Assembly (NCBI GenBank): GCA_027029065.1
Contig: JALVGO010000209.1
Coordinates: forward strand, 1-9,937
Length of the DNA: 9,937 bases
Direction of reading: 5' to 3'
Source: Sulfurovum sp.
Lineage (GTDB): Bacteria; Campylobacterota; Campylobacteria; Campylobacterales; Sulfurovaceae
Shown here: positions 1 to 6,555 of the stretch, piece by piece
Layout of the letters: every line of letters starts with the position of its first letter
Position numbering within the stretch: the stretch's first letter is position 1
Program-made: the position numbers and the translations under genes
The notes under the pieces: generated by a model
Told to the model about the DNA's origin: nothing
Database searches by the model: none
The model's input: only the letters and a program-made list of their open reading frames with translations

Positions 1-1234
1 CGATATCGGCAGGCACAACGGTGACACCTTCTTTGCCGCGCAGCATAAAATGCGCTCCCACCTCATCGATGATATCCATCGCCTTGTCCGGCAAAAAACG
101 GTCATGAAGATACTTGACACTCAGATCGATAGCACTCTGAAGCGCTTCGTCTGTAAAGCTGATCTTGTGGAACTGCTCATACTTCTCCTGTACCCCTTTG
201 AGGATGGTAAAGGTATCTTCAATGCTTGGCTCATCCACATCGATCTTGGCAAACCGGCGGCTGAGTGCTTTGTCCTTGTCAAAAAAGTTCCTGAACTCCT
301 GATAGGTCGTCGCACCGATACACTTGAGCTCTCCGCGGGCGAGGGCAGGCTTGAGAAGATTGCTCGCATCCATGCTGCCTCCACTGGTCGCACCCGCGCC
401 TACCATGGTATGAATCTCGTCAATGAAGAGAATCGCATCTTCTTGCTGTGTCAACTCTTTAATGATACCTTTGAGCCGTTTTTCAAAATCTCCACGATAC
501 TTGGTACCTGCAACCAGTGCACCCATATCGAGTGCATAGACTTTCGCATTTTTGAGAATATCGGGTACGTCCCCTTCGCTTATCTTCAGCGCCAGCCCTT
601 CAGCAATCGCAGTCTTCCCGACACCGGGTTCACCTACCAGCAGCGGGTTGTTCTTTTTTCGGCGGCAGAGCGTCTGCATGACACGGTCGATCTCATCGAC
701 ACGTCCTATCACAGGGTCTATCTTGCCCTTCTTGGCAAGAGAAACGAGCTCCATGGTAAACTGCTCCAGCAGGGTCTCTTCTCTATCGCTTTTTGAGGGT
801 ACTGTCTCGGTCTGACTATGTGCATGGGAGATCACTTCCAAAATATCCACCCGGGCGATTCCCTCTTTTTTCATCAGATAGACCGCATAGGCATGCTCCT
901 GCATAAAGATCGCCGCGAGCATATCCCCTACCTTTGCCTCAGTACGTCCGGCAGAGTGGATGTGTGTCATCATATCATTGATGGCTCGGGAGAGTGCCAC
1001 TGTCTCAAACGGCTCTACCGCCTCTTTGAGGGTAGGGATGGTTTTGTGAATATGGGCTTCAATTCCTTCTTCAAGCCGCTTGACATCCGCACCAAGCAGG
1101 TCAAATATCTCCTGCCCTTTTTCCGAACGTACGATCGCCAAAAAGACATGCTCTACAGTCAGGTACTCATGCCGGTTCTCTTTGGCATATGTTACCGCCT
1201 CTTTAAATACATCGTTCAATGCTACACTGATCAT
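1..1234 (-). CDS. clpA: ATP-dependent Clp protease ATP-binding subunit ClpA (C-terminus beyond window)
   Basis: ClpA is the AAA+ unfoldase that feeds substrates to the ClpP peptidase in the cytoplasm. About 411 codons are visible, reading leftwards from ATG at 1234; the rest lies beyond the left edge. Residues 1 to about 140 form the Clp N-domain that binds ClpS (begins [13 protein letters not shown]). The first AAA+ module follows, with Walker A GEPGVGKT at residues 201-208 (Lys207), Walker [10 protein letters not shown] with Asp272 and Glu273, and the typical [26 protein letters not shown] stretch after it. The HNDDYT-type ClpS gene directly upstream, and the lack of a ClpB-type middle domain in the visible part, favour ClpA over ClpB or ClpC. 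The start codon follows the clpS stop with no gap, and a GAGGAT ribosome site lies inside the end of clpS, so translation is probably coupled. The long open frames on the opposite strand here are shadows. Confidence 0.96.
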   Translation of the reverse strand, partial: MISVALNDVFKEAVTYAKENRHEYLTVEHVFLAIVRSEKGQEIFDLLGADVKRLEEGIEAHIHKTIPTLKEAVEPFETVALSRAINDMMTHIHSAGRTEAKVGDMLAAIFMQEHAYAVYLMKKEGIARVDILEVISHAHSQTETVPSKSDREETLLEQFTMELVSLAKKGKIDPVIGRVDEIDRVMQTLCRRKKNNPLLVGEPGVGKTAIAEGLALKISEGDVPDILKNAKVYALDMGALVAGTKYRGDFEKRLKGIIKELTQQEDAILFIDEIHTMVGAGATSGGSMDASNLLKPALARGELKCIGATTYQEFRNFFDKDKALSRRFAKIDVDEPSIEDTFTILKGVQEKYEQFHKISFTDEALQSAIDLSVKYLHDRFLPDKAMDIIDEVGAHFMLRGKEGVTVVPADI

Positions 1235-1534
1235 CTATGCATCCTCTTCCATCGTTGCAAGCAGGGGGAACTCGTTGCGCTTGGCAAGCTGTCTTACCTG
1301 CTCCACTTTCATCTGGGCGATCTCATACGTATATACACCGCAGATCGCCTTGCCCTTTTCATGTATCTGCAGCATGATCTGCTCAGCCTGACTGTGGTTC
1401 TTGTGGAAAATATCCATCAGCACCTCTACCACAAAATCCATACTGGTATAGTCATCGTTGTGCAGCAGCACTTTGAACATCTGCGGTTCCTGCAGGTCAA
1501 GTGCTATATCGAGTTCTTCTTCATACTTTGGCAT
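1235..1534 (-). CDS. clpS: ATP-dependent Clp protease adaptor ClpS
   Basis: ClpS binds the N-domain of ClpA and delivers proteins with N-degron residues (Leu, Phe, Tyr, Trp) to ClpAP. The 99-residue product has the normal family length. It carries the ligand-pocket motif VLLHNDDYTSMDFV, with Asn26-Asp27-Asp28 matching the residues that hold the substrate amino group, plus His58 before the conserved GKAICGVYTYEIA stretch (residues 61-73), and ends in the usual FPLLATMEE tail. The ATG at 1534 is preceded by AAGGA at a rather long spacing of about 11 bases. It is the first gene of a clpS-clpA operon, divergent from bioD across a 73-bp AT-rich gap. Confidence 0.96.
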   Translation of the reverse strand: MPKYEEELDIALDLQEPQMFKVLLHNDDYTSMDFVVEVLMDIFHKNHSQAEQIMLQIHEKGKAICGVYTYEIAQMKVEQVRQLAKRNEFPLLATMEEDA

Positions 1535-1564
1535 TTATGCTAAAATTCCTTATTCAAATTAAAT

Positions 1565-1572
1565 TCTATAAT
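1565..1572. promoter_or_regulatory. Overlapping divergent -10 boxes for clpS-clpA and bioD
   Basis: In the 73-bp gap between clpS and bioD, TATAAT at 1567-1572 reads towards bioD and TATAGA (complement of 1565-1570) reads towards clpS. A second plus-strand candidate, TATTAT, lies at 1579-1584. No good -35 hexamer is visible; sigma-70 promoters of Campylobacterota commonly lack one. Expected leaders are about 25-35 nt on each side. Opposite transcripts starting from overlapping boxes would interfere with each other, but this is inference from sequence only. Confidence 0.45.
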
Positions 1573-1607
1573 CGTCTATATTATACAAAAAATCGGGAGA
1601 AAAGCAA

Positions 1608-2249
1608 GTGAAGAGCCTTTTTATTACTGCCACAGGGACAAATGTAGGAAAGACGCACACCACCCTCAAACTCATTGAAGCACTCGCGGCACAGGGCATG
1701 CGCCCAGGGGTTTACAAACCGGTCGAAACAGGTGTGAGCGATACACCGGCTGATGCCGCAGCACTGCTTCAGGCATGCCAGAGTGTCAACCCCGCCTTTG
1801 AGGCGTTGTCAACCGATGACATCACCGCTTACACCTTCGCACTGCCTGCTGCACCGTTTTGTGCCGATACAGACGGTACTATCGACCTTCAGTACATTGT
1901 TGACAAACATGACATGCTGTTGAAAAAATGTGACATACTGCTTGTCGAAGGTGCCGGAGGGCTGATGGTACCGTTGACAGAAACCTATCTGACAGCGCAC
2001 CTCATCAAAGAGCTTGATGCCCGGGCACTGCTGGTAACCCCCAGCCGGCTTGGGTGTATCAACGACACACTGCTCTCGATGATGGCACTGCGCAGTTTCG
2101 ACATCCCGTTTGACTGGTGTGTCAACCTTTACGAAGACAGAGAGGATTTTGCAAAGGTTACACAGCCCTATTATGATGCTGTGTTTGAGGGGTGGTGGAG
2201 TGTAGAAGAAGGTTTAGAACAGTACCTTTCAAAACTACTGCAAAATTAA
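1608..2249 (+). CDS. bioD: Dethiobiotin synthase BioD
   Basis: This ATP-dependent enzyme closes the ureido ring of dethiobiotin from 7,8-diaminopelargonic acid and CO2, the penultimate step of biotin synthesis. The 213-residue product starts at GTG 1608, preceded by GGGAGA at 1595-1600 with good spacing. The P-loop is ATGTNVGKT (residues 8-16, Lys15). The diaminopelargonate-binding KPVETG lies at 37-42, VEGAGG at 113-118, and RLGCIND further on; all match BioD. The first P-loop Gly is Ala, which I recall also in epsilonproteobacterial BioD, so I do not regard it as a defect. The C-terminus is shorter than in E. coli (about 225 residues). No other bio gene is adjacent. The gene ends 15 bp inside the tail of the convergent hydrolase gene. 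Confidence 0.95.
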   Translation: MKSLFITATGTNVGKTHTTLKLIEALAAQGMRPGVYKPVETGVSDTPADAAALLQACQSVNPAFEALSTDDITAYTFALPAAPFCADTDGTIDLQYIVDKHDMLLKKCDILLVEGAGGLMVPLTETYLTAHLIKELDARALLVTPSRLGCINDTLLSMMALRSFDIPFDWCVNLYEDREDFAKVTQPYYDAVFEGWWSVEEGLEQYLSKLLQN

Positions 2250-3341
2250 CTGGTAGACAGCCGGGAAAAACCCATAGTATGCAGCACTGAAATAAGGAGT
2301 ATCTGTAAAATTTGGATGTGCTGCCCAGCTATTAAATGCAGCCAACGATGAAGGTGAAGAGTCGATTCTAAGCAGAGAGAAGGTGCCATCCTCATTTTCC
2401 CAATTCTCATGCCATGGTGAAACCGCACCAAAAGAGACATAAGGGTTATCCAAAATCGTCTCGAAAGCATCACGCCACCATACACTTTTATTGCCGTCCG
2501 GATGCCCGTCAGTCACACCGAATTCAAAAACTGCAACAGGCTTGTTTTGGCTTACGGCGTAGATTTGACGGTAGTGCTCTGCCAGTTGGGTCGAGAAGGC
2601 CAGCCCTTCCCACTCTTCTGTAACTTTTTGCGCTCCATACAGGCTAAACCCGATCCAGTCGATATAGGCATCTCCCGGATAGTAGTATTTTGGCTGATTC
2701 CAATCCTCCTGCGGAGAGGAATCCAGATTGAAATGAAATGCCCATGTCACATGATGCACCCCTTCGGCATTAAAAATATCTATGATATGTCTGTAGGCAT
2801 CTCTGTACCTTTCCGGGCCGTCAGGATAGTCTAGCTCTCCGTACCCTCCCGTATCTGCACCGCCATTGAAAATACCGCTCCAGCCAAACCAGTCACCGTT
2901 TGCCTCGACAGCAAAGTCGATCAGCAGTGGAATACCGTCCTGTTTGGCATCCTGCGCCCACCGATGCAAATCACGGTCAAAATCACCGTCAATAATACGC
3001 TGCAGTGTAAACGTCTTTTCTGCCTCCCCCTGACGGTCACTGCTTCTTGGCATCAAACGTACCATCGGGATGACACCCGCCTGATGGATCGCATGGATAT
3101 GCTCTCTGGGGTACCTGATACCGTTGTACCAGTTATTGGAAAAACAAGCCCATACGATACCCCTGCCTGTTAATGCCTCAAAATCTCTGACTTTACCCGT
3201 CGTCACCTCATCTTCAGAACCGCCAAAGTCAGGAAAAGCACCTAAGTAGATCTGATGATTTACCGGTGGCAGCAACTTGATGTCTGAGGAGTCACCGGAG
3301 AATAGAAAAAGGGGTATCAATATGAAAAAAAAGCGTTTCAT
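2235..3341 (-). CDS. Secreted GH26-like glycoside hydrolase (beta-mannanase fold)
   Basis: The 368-residue product begins with a short export signal (MKRFFFILIPLFLFSG, no lipobox Cys) and then a TIM-barrel-like domain. The family signature is an acid/base Glu146 in FAVEANGDWFGWSG, equivalent to the HEMNG-W-F-W motif of GH26. A PGDAYIDWIGFSLYG stretch follows at 223-236, and a candidate nucleophile Glu273 in VAVFEFGVTDG. GH26 enzymes cleave beta-mannans or mixed-linkage glucans, and relatives sit in exopolysaccharide clusters. The His before the acid/base Glu in classical mannanases is Val here, so the substrate may differ. The start at ATG 3341 is backed by GAGAGGAG about 8 bases upstream. 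It is a single gene, divergent from pyrB. The fold is fairly sure; the substrate is unknown. Confidence 0.8.
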   Translation of the reverse strand: MKRFFFILIPLFLFSGDSSDIKLLPPVNHQIYLGAFPDFGGSEDEVTTGKVRDFEALTGRGIVWACFSNNWYNGIRYPREHIHAIHQAGVIPMVRLMPRSSDRQGEAEKTFTLQRIIDGDFDRDLHRWAQDAKQDGIPLLIDFAVEANGDWFGWSGIFNGGADTGGYGELDYPDGPERYRDAYRHIIDIFNAEGVHHVTWAFHFNLDSSPQEDWNQPKYYYPGDAYIDWIGFSLYGAQKVTEEWEGLAFSTQLAEHYRQIYAVSQNKPVAVFEFGVTDGHPDGNKSVWWRDAFETILDNPYVSFGAVSPWHENWENEDGTFSLLRIDSSPSSLAAFNSWAAHPNFTDTPYFSAAYYGFFPAVYQLILQ

Positions 3342-3378
3342 TCTTTGCTCTCCTCTCTTTATTTTACCATTGATTGGC

Positions 3379-3384
3379 TATAAT
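3379..3384 (+). promoter_or_regulatory. -10 box for pyrB
   Basis: A perfect TATAAT lies 32 bases before the likely pyrB start at 3417, giving an expected leader of about 25 nt. No recognisable -35 hexamer precedes it; the upstream stretch is T-rich, as in many Campylobacterota promoters. A TATGAT on the minus strand (complement of 3395-3400) could serve the divergent hydrolase gene. Confidence 0.5.
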
Positions 3385-3405
3385 CGCAATATCTATCATA
3401 ATCCC

Positions 3406-3410
3406 GAAGG
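3406..3410 (+). promoter_or_regulatory. Ribosome binding site deciding the pyrB start
   Basis: GAAGG lies at 3406-3410. It touches the first ATG (3411), which is too close to work well, but stands 6 bases before the second in-frame ATG (3417). The second ATG is therefore the better start. Confidence 0.55.
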
Positions 3411-3416
3411 ATGCCA

Positions 3417-4298
3417 ATGCAACACCTCGTTGATACCTATGACCTCAGTGACAGACAGATCAAACAGCTGTTGGACGATGCCAAACGTTTTAAGCATCAA
3501 ATGCCCTCTCAGCTCTTACAGGACAAACTCTTCATCACCCTCTTTTTCGAACCCTCTACCCGGACACGAAGCTCTTTTGAAGTCGCTGCCAAACGGCTTG
3601 GGGCATCAGTAGTGCACCTTGATCCCAGCCGCTCCTCTACCAAAAAAGGAGAAAGCCTTGAAGATACCTTTACCAACCTCTGTGCCATGGGACCTGACGG
3701 GGTGATCATCAGACATGAGAGCAATGATGCTCCCGGCCAGCTTGCACAGATGCAGATGACTTCCGTCATCAATGCAGGTGCAGGCAACTATGCACACCCG
3801 ACACAGGCACTGCTCGATCTCTTTACGATCACAGAGCATTTTAACGGGGAGATTGCCGGTAAGACCATTGCCATTGTCGGAGATATTGCCAACTCACGTG
3901 TGGCAAGCTCCGGTATCCGGCTGTTGACACGCATGGGCATGAAAGTGGTACTGGTTGCACCCGAACCTTTTATGCCAAATGAGACGGACCTGCCATGTTA
4001 TGAACATCTTGAAGAGATCATTGACAAGGTTGACGTGATCATGAGCCTCCGGGCACAGTTGGAACGCCATGCCAAACCCATCTTTGATGATTATGAAACC
4101 TACGCACAACACTACTGCATCACCAAAGAGCGCCTCAAAACAAGAGATATTCTGCTGCTGCATCCGGGGCCTGTCATGCGCAACATCGACATCAGTGACG
4201 AAATGCTCGAAGACCCACGCTGCAAAGTACTCGAGCAGGTCAAAAACGGTGTATTTGTCCGTATGGCAGTCCTCAAACTACTGCTGCTCGACAGCTAA
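3417..4298 (+). CDS. pyrB: Aspartate carbamoyltransferase catalytic subunit PyrB
   Basis: PyrB condenses carbamoyl phosphate and L-aspartate to N-carbamoyl-L-aspartate, the first committed step of pyrimidine synthesis. From ATG 3417 the product is 293 residues (295 from ATG 3411), slightly shorter than E. coli PyrB (311). The carbamoyl-phosphate site FFEPSTRTRSSFE is at 43-55, with a second-site SSTKKGES at 73-80, HPTQALLDLFT at 127-137, the aspartate-binding SLRAQLER at 210-217, and HPGPVMRNIDI at 249-259. The SxRxQxER motif and HPGP-R separate it from ornithine carbamoyltransferase. No pyrI regulatory subunit is nearby. pabB follows after 12 bp in the same reading frame with no terminator between, so the two are likely co-transcribed. 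Confidence 0.97.
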   Translation: MQHLVDTYDLSDRQIKQLLDDAKRFKHQMPSQLLQDKLFITLFFEPSTRTRSSFEVAAKRLGASVVHLDPSRSSTKKGESLEDTFTNLCAMGPDGVIIRHESNDAPGQLAQMQMTSVINAGAGNYAHPTQALLDLFTITEHFNGEIAGKTIAIVGDIANSRVASSGIRLLTRMGMKVVLVAPEPFMPNETDLPCYEHLEEIIDKVDVIMSLRAQLERHAKPIFDDYETYAQHYCITKERLKTRDILLLHPGPVMRNIDISDEMLEDPRCKVLEQVKNGVFVRMAVLKLLLLDS

Positions 4299-4310
4299 AA
4301 GAGAGCAAAA

Positions 4311-5336
4311 TTGGATACCTCATCCTCTTCTCTACCTGCTACCCGCTACCCGCTACCCGCTGAAAGCCCCTGGCTTTCTTCCCAAACGGGTTTTGAAGCC
4401 ATCAACCGGTTAGGATGCTCCCGCACTCCGTTTCTCTTCATTATCTCCTACGACAAACAAAAGATCTTTGCGCAGCCGCTCGACACCCTTGACAATGACA
4501 TCTTCTACAAACTTGAGGATTGGCGCAACTACCCGGTACAAAAACGTAACAAACCCTATACACTTGCCAAATTTCCGGTAGATTTCGCACATTACCGCCG
4601 TGCTATCGAAACGGTACAGGAGGAGATACGTTCCGGCAACACCTATCTGCTCAACCTGACGTTTGAGACACCGGTAGAGACCAACCTCACCCTCAAAGAG
4701 ATCTTCACCTGGGCACAGGCAAAATTTAAACTCTATTTCAAAGGCGAGTTCATCTGCTTCTCCCCCGAACGCTTCGTCGAGATAGAAAACAACACCATCG
4801 CCACATACCCGATGAAAGGGACGATAGACGCTACCCTTCCCCATGCCAAAGAGACGATTTTAGCTGATGAAAAAGAGATGGCAGAGCATGTGATGATCGT
4901 CGATCTGATGCGAAACGATCTTGGTATGGTCGGTACCAATGTCAAGGTTGAAACATTCCGCTATACCGACACCATCCGTGCAGGCGACAAACCCCTGCTG
5001 CAGGTAAGCTCCAAAATCACCGCAACCCTGCCAAAAAACTGGCATACACAGATTGGAAACATCCTTGAAAGACTCACACCGGCAGGCTCCATCACCGGTA
5101 CTCCCAAAAAACGTACCGTTGAGATCATCGATGCGGTCGAAACCTATGTGCGCGGATTTTACACCGGTATCTTTGGCATCTACAACGGTACCGACCTGCG
5201 TTCAGCCGTAATGATACGTTTCATGGAAGAGAGAGAAGGAAAACTCTACTACAAAAGCGGCGGCGGCATTACCATCGATTCGGATGCACGCAGTGAATAT
5301 GACGAACTGGTCGATAAGATCTATCTTCCGTTGTGA
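4311..5336 (+). CDS. pabB: Aminodeoxychorismate synthase component I PabB
   Basis: PabB aminates chorismate to 4-amino-4-deoxychorismate, towards p-aminobenzoate and folate. The 341-residue product is a compact, chorismate-binding form without the long N-terminal domain of E. coli PabB (about 450 residues). Conserved motifs are TYLLNLT (111-117), YPMKGT (166-171, the PabB-type Lys), EHVMIVDLMRNDLG (192-205), LTPAGSITGTPKKRTVEII (255-273), GFYTGIFG (282-289) and KSGGGITIDSD (315-325). PMKGT favours PabB over TrpE. The only available start is TTG 4311, with a weak AAGAGAG ribosome site; no ATG, GTG or TTG was found in frame again before the conserved part begins near residue 28. Residues 8-18 are encoded by a 7-bp tandem repeat that looks foreign to the family. 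No fused PabC lyase domain is present. Confidence 0.93.
   Translation: MDTSSSSLPATRYPLPAESPWLSSQTGFEAINRLGCSRTPFLFIISYDKQKIFAQPLDTLDNDIFYKLEDWRNYPVQKRNKPYTLAKFPVDFAHYRRAIETVQEEIRSGNTYLLNLTFETPVETNLTLKEIFTWAQAKFKLYFKGEFICFSPERFVEIENNTIATYPMKGTIDATLPHAKETILADEKEMAEHVMIVDLMRNDLGMVGTNVKVETFRYTDTIRAGDKPLLQVSSKITATLPKNWHTQIGNILERLTPAGSITGTPKKRTVEIIDAVETYVRGFYTGIFGIYNGTDLRSAVMIRFMEEREGKLYYKSGGGITIDSDARSEYDELVDKIYLPL
4332..4359 (+). repeat. Heptanucleotide tandem repeat CTACCCG in the 5' end of pabB
   Basis: Four direct units of 7 bases: CTACCTG (4332-4338) followed by three exact CTACCCG copies (4339-4359). It lies inside the first 20 codons of pabB. Because 7 is not a multiple of 3, a change of one or two units would shift the pabB frame; a change of three would keep it. 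Confidence 0.85.
4362..4378 (+). other. Perfect hairpin right after the repeat, inside pabB
   Basis: GAAAGCC (4362-4368) and GGCTTTC (4372-4378) form a 7-bp stem with a 3-nt loop. GGCTT (4372-4376) could instead pair with AAGCC at 4396-4400. There is no T-run directly after it, and pabB reads through, so it is not a normal terminator. Confidence 0.5.
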
Positions 5337-5353
5337 CACGCGCAGAACATGAA

Positions 5354-5379
5354 TATCGGTGTCTTATAAAAAACCGATA
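5354..5379. promoter_or_regulatory. Inverted repeat upstream of the DUF4258 pair, possible operator
   Basis: TATCGGT (5354-5360) and ACCGATA (5373-5379) form a perfect 7-bp inverted repeat around a 12-base AT-rich centre. It overlaps the place where a -35 element would lie for the TATAAT at 5393-5398. That position suits a repressor site, perhaps for the encoded pair itself; alternatively it is a weak stem-loop after pabB. No T-run follows. Confidence 0.4.
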
Positions 5380-5392
5380 CAGTATATTATGT

Positions 5393-5398
5393 TATAAT
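5393..5398 (+). promoter_or_regulatory. -10 box for the DUF4258 pair
   Basis: A perfect TATAAT in an AT-rich stretch, 28 bases before the GTG start at 5427, predicts a leader of about 20 nt. It gives the two-gene cassette its own promoter, independent of pyrB-pabB. Confidence 0.55.
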
Positions 5399-5426
5399 AG
5401 TTTCAAATTTCAAAAAGGTTCTTCGA

Positions 5427-5762
5427 GTGATCCAAAGTGATACGTTTATAAAAGTTAAAAACCTTATTGAAAAATCCGATGTTCTCATTTCCAGTCATGG
5501 TTATGATGAATTGGCAGAAGACGGTATATTGGTGAAGGATATTCTTTCAAGCATAAAGAACGCTATCGTTTTAGAGGATTATCCAAATTTTGGCAAAGGT
5601 CCATGCTGTCTGGTTTTACAACGGGATGCCCATAATGCACCTATTCATACGGTATGGGGCATATCTGCAGGAACACAAAGACCTGCCGTGCTTATTACGG
5701 CATACAGACCAAGTCCTGATAGATGGTCTGAAGATTTTACAAGGAGGAAAAATGCCAAATAG
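5427..5762 (+). CDS. DUF4258 domain protein, putative toxin of a toxin-antitoxin pair
   Basis: The 111-residue product starts at GTG 5427, with AAAAAGG (5412-5418) 8 bases upstream. It matches the DUF4258 pattern: an early ISSHGYDELAEDGI stretch (residues 21-34, His24), a VLEDYP strand (48-53), a PIHTVWGI strand (72-79, His74) and a closing VLITAYRPSPDRW (88-100). DUF4258 has been linked to the RelE/BECR-like RNase fold in comparative studies of toxins, which makes an mRNA-cleaving role possible but unproven here. The stop lies 11 bp inside the next gene, which has the strongest ribosome site of the region. Base composition is more AT-rich than pyrB or pabB. Family assignment is fairly sure; the toxin role is inferred. 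Confidence 0.72.
   Translation: MIQSDTFIKVKNLIEKSDVLISSHGYDELAEDGILVKDILSSIKNAIVLEDYPNFGKGPCCLVLQRDAHNAPIHTVWGISAGTQRPAVLITAYRPSPDRWSEDFTRRKNAK
5742..5746 (+). promoter_or_regulatory. Strong ribosome binding site AGGAG for the 71-residue partner
   Basis: AAGGAGG lies at 5741-5747, 4-5 bases before ATG 5752, inside the end of the DUF4258 gene. It fixes the start of the second gene at 5752 rather than at earlier in-frame codons, and suggests that the partner is made in excess of the first product. Confidence 0.7.
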
Positions 5763-5967
5763 AAAACATACAAAACTACTGCATGAAGGAAAATATGTTG
5801 CAGAGGTAGAGATTGAAATTATTGACAATGAAAACGCATGGTCACCCTATATCAGTTTAGATGACACACTGAAACTTGATACTATACGTGAGCTTTTACG
5901 TGAAGGGAATATTGCAGAAGCCAAAAAGTATGGAAAGGTCTATATACTCAAACCAGTCGCGGCCTAA
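5752..5967 (+). CDS. Small conserved protein, putative antitoxin partner of the DUF4258 protein
   Basis: The 71-residue product begins MPNRKHTKLLHEGKYVAEV and overlaps the preceding gene by 11 bp. An earlier in-frame start would give a 125-residue version, but that part only re-reads the DUF4258 gene in another frame. The N-terminal half predicts beta strands (KYVAEVEIEII); the C-terminal part is a helix with alternating acidic and basic residues (LDTIRELLREGNIAEAKKYG, 43-62). No helix-turn-helix, ribbon-helix-helix or AbrB-type DNA-binding motif is obvious. Order, overlap and size fit a type II module written toxin first. I recall similar small proteins behind DUF4258 genes but cannot name a family with confidence. 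Confidence 0.65.
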   Translation: MPNRKHTKLLHEGKYVAEVEIEIIDNENAWSPYISLDDTLKLDTIRELLREGNIAEAKKYGKVYILKPVAA

Positions 5968-6027
5968 TATTTACAACCTGTTGCAAGAGAAGCGAACTAT
6001 GATACATAAGCGCATTCAATAAACACC

Positions 6028-6555
6028 CTACAGACACCCTCTGGCTGGGCGGTGAATCCATCGATACGCCTTGTCTTCCCGAATAGGTGATACAAACACC
6101 GTTCCGGTTTGCCGCCATGCATCTACCACGATACCGTCAAACACTCTGCCACCTTTTCGCGTTATCGCCAAAGCATTATGTTCCAGCCAGTATGAACCTA
6201 TGTGCGCCCCAATCAAATGAAAATCAAAATGAGGGTAATATGACCCTTTCTTCTTCAAATAGGCGTAGAGCCCGTCACTGAAATGATAACAGAGTCCTCT
6301 CTCTTTGATTCCGGTTTTCACCAGAAAGTTATGGAGTTTTGGCGGTGTACTGCGCTCAAACTCCCGATTCAGTTGTAGCGCACGGGTGATAATGTCATGT
6401 GCCAGAAGCCTTGTCTCCTTTCTGGAGGCATTGTTGTCAAGCCCCTCAAGCAGATCTACAAGTTTCATCTCTGCTGTTTTGGTAGATTTTGGGGGAAGAT
6501 CACTGCACCCTGAAAAGAGCAGCAGCAAAATAGCACTAATGAAAAAGATACGCAT
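6028..6555 (-). CDS. Lipoprotein with possible Cys-His-Asp (transglutaminase/papain-like) triad
   Basis: The start at ATG 6555 is chosen over a longer frame (to 6663) because it begins a clean lipoprotein signal: MRIFFISAILLLLFSGC with the lipidated Cys17. The mature part of the 175-residue product has no family I can name. It contains RGLCYHFSDGLYAYL (residues 86-100), YWLEHNALAITRKG (122-135) and VFDGIVVDAWRQTG (138-151). The order Cys89, His126, Asp145, with the Cys at the head of a helix and the His and Asp on adjacent strands, is that of transglutaminase-like and papain-like folds. This is a pattern reading, not a proven enzyme. The gene overlaps the upstream rhomboid gene by 20 bp, with GGAA before its start, and is the last gene of the rsmG operon. 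Confidence 0.7.
   Translation of the reverse strand: MRIFFISAILLLLFSGCSDLPPKSTKTAEMKLVDLLEGLDNNASRKETRLLAHDIITRALQLNREFERSTPPKLHNFLVKTGIKERGLCYHFSDGLYAYLKKKGSYYPHFDFHLIGAHIGSYWLEHNALAITRKGGRVFDGIVVDAWRQTGTVFVSPIREDKAYRWIHRPARGCL

Noticed and set aside
50..796. Long plus-strand open frame of 248 codons
   Set aside because: It is antisense to the well-conserved clpA reading frame and its product shows no domain character.
818..1543. Plus-strand open frame of 241 codons
   Set aside because: It is antisense to clpA and clpS, both of which have clear motifs; the product is a composition shadow rich in His, Leu and Phe.
1629..1655. Defective P-loop in BioD (first Gly replaced by Ala)
   Set aside because: The same replacement occurs, as I recall, in other epsilonproteobacterial BioD proteins, and the GKT core is intact.
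4332..4359. CRISPR-like array
   Set aside because: The units are 7 bases with no spacers; it is a simple tandem repeat.
4069..4413. Plus-strand open frame across the pyrB-pabB junction
   Set aside because: It overlaps conserved pyrB codons in another frame and stops just inside pabB; no family character.
2231..5784. Short string AAACTACTG recurring near 2232, 4275 and 5776
   Set aside because: About ten bases long, in unrelated coding contexts and frames; chance level for this window size.
5590..5967. 125-residue version of the small antitoxin-like protein
   Set aside because: The extra N-terminus re-reads the DUF4258 gene in another frame, and the AGGAGG site points to ATG 5752.
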